Assembly: GCA_900322105.1 (NCBI GenBank) | Contig: ONYV01000059.1 | Span: forward strand, 1 to 6,756 | Source: an uncultured Eubacteriales bacterium | GTDB taxonomy: Bacteria > Bacillota > Clostridia > Oscillospirales > Acutalibacteraceae | Direction of reading: 5' to 3' | Length of the DNA stretch: 6,756 nucleotides | Shown here: positions 6,390 through 6,756 of the stretch, one piece after another | Numbering within the stretch: position 1 is the first letter of the stretch | Layout: the number at the start of each line of letters is the position of its first letter | Translations under genes and position numbers: made by a program | Notes under the pieces: generated by a model | Databases searched by the model: none | What the model was told of the DNA's origin: nothing | Seen by the model: only the letters and a program-made list of their open reading frames with translations

Positions 6390-6756
6390 CCACAGGAACG
6401 GCAAGACCTGTGGAAAATCATCGGGCAGATACGGCACGCCGCCGATCTTCACCATGGGCGAGATGTAGGGCATGGTGGCTGAGGCACGCACGGCGCGCAC
6501 GATGTCGGGACACTTCCCCTTCTCGAAGTACTCGGGCTCGCCGGTCAAGCAGTTCGTCGCCACCGCGACAAAAGTCCGTTCGGGCTGGAAGAAGCGCGTT
6601 TCGTCGAAAGGCTCCAGAATGCCCCGCTCCTCCACCAGGAAACTTATGTCCAGCAAGCTGCGGCTGTGCAAGGCTGCTTTCGCCCCGACGTACCTGCCGT
6701 CATGACGATGCCCCAGATTGATGCGCGCCGAACGTCCGATTTGTCCGGAAACGTAG
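6369..6756 (-). CDS. Patatin-like phospholipase family protein, fragment (5' end off window, 3' truncated)
   Basis: The minus-strand frame is open from the window edge to a TGA at 6371-6369. It begins with YVSGQIGRSARINL and continues through ATNCLTGEPEYFEKG, AVRASATMPYISPM and GGVPYL, the middle of YjjU-like patatin family lipid acyl hydrolases. The Ser motif (GxSxG) would lie just outside the window. After VPYL the family normally reads Asp-Gly-Gly, holding the catalytic Asp. Here the frame instead runs into P-D-D-F and about 17 further unrelated residues encoded by the inverted repeat and the pullulanase terminator. The gene is therefore 3'-truncated near 6425 and should be inactive if it is real. 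The surrounding DNA is about 64% GC (115 of 180 bases in 6421-6600), well above the other genes. Family call is confident; whether this is a pseudogene remnant or an assembly chimera is open. Confidence 0.75.
   Translation of the reverse strand, partial: YVSGQIGRSARINLGHRHDGRYVGAKAALHSRSLLDISFLVEERGILEPFDETRFFQPERTFVAVATNCLTGEPEYFEKGKCPDIVRAVRASATMPYISPMVKIGGVPYLPDDFPQVLPFLWKTKALV
6386..6417. repeat. Perfect 11-bp inverted repeat with DnaA-box-like arms
   Basis: TTTTCCACAGG (6386-6396) and CCTGTGGAAAA (6407-6417) are exact inverse complements around a 10-base centre, AACGGCAAGA. Each arm contains TTTTCCACA, one mismatch from the DnaA box TTATCCACA, in opposite orientations. Neither side has a T-run directly after the stem, so it is not an intrinsic terminator by itself. 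It sits at the boundary between normal-GC and GC-rich DNA. It may be a recombination or element-end sequence, a DnaA-binding site, or a plain hairpin. Confidence 0.6.

Noticed and set aside
6332..6721. A 129-codon plus-strand open frame and other plus-strand frames in the GC-rich end
   Set aside because: They are antisense to the patatin-family frame. Their arginine- and proline-rich translations are typical of shadow frames in GC-rich DNA.

Overview
The window looks like chromosomal DNA of a low-to-mid GC Gram-positive anaerobe, most likely a gut Clostridia member (Oscillospiraceae/Ruminococcaceae-like; this is inference). The reasons are purine-rich ribosome binding sites with a probable TTG start, consensus sigma-A promoters with short leaders, a secreted type I pullulanase carrying MucBP-like repeats and a C-terminal membrane anchor, and an AzlC-type gene coupled to a sodium-dependent transporter. 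No rRNA, tRNA, CRISPR array or intact mobile element is visible.

Layout. (1) Bases 1-1561, minus strand: a transcription unit starting at a TTGACT-N17-TACAAT promoter. It encodes an NSS/SNF-family sodium-dependent amino-acid transporter, then the first 19 codons of an AzlC-like gene joined to it by a 4-base ATGA overlap. (2) Bases 1690-3267, plus strand: a divergent unit with a TTGACT-N18-TATAAT promoter, an AI-2E family (UPF0118) membrane protein with a long acidic C-terminal tail, and a strong intrinsic terminator. (3) Bases 3379-6389, plus strand: a promoter, a 959-residue surface-anchored type I pullulanase (signal peptide, CBM48, GH13 catalytic domain, three MucBP-like repeats, membrane anchor, basic tail), and a terminator with T-tracts on both sides. 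(4) Bases 6386-6756: a perfect 11-bp inverted repeat made of two DnaA-box-like 9-mers, followed by GC-rich DNA (about 64% by hand count of 6421-6600) holding the middle part of a patatin-like phospholipase gene on the minus strand. Its homology stops just before the expected catalytic Asp-Gly motif.

The first three units appear independently transcribed. Functionally the window combines amino-acid transport (NSS plus AzlC), an AI-2E exporter-type membrane protein of uncertain substrate, and extracellular alpha-glucan debranching at the cell surface. The most notable observations are the composition break with the truncated patatin gene at the right end (a recombination scar or an assembly chimera), the two competing translation starts of the pullulanase (one secreted, one lacking the signal peptide), and the pullulanase-MucBP-anchor architecture. 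I did not find convincing evidence of an entirely new system.
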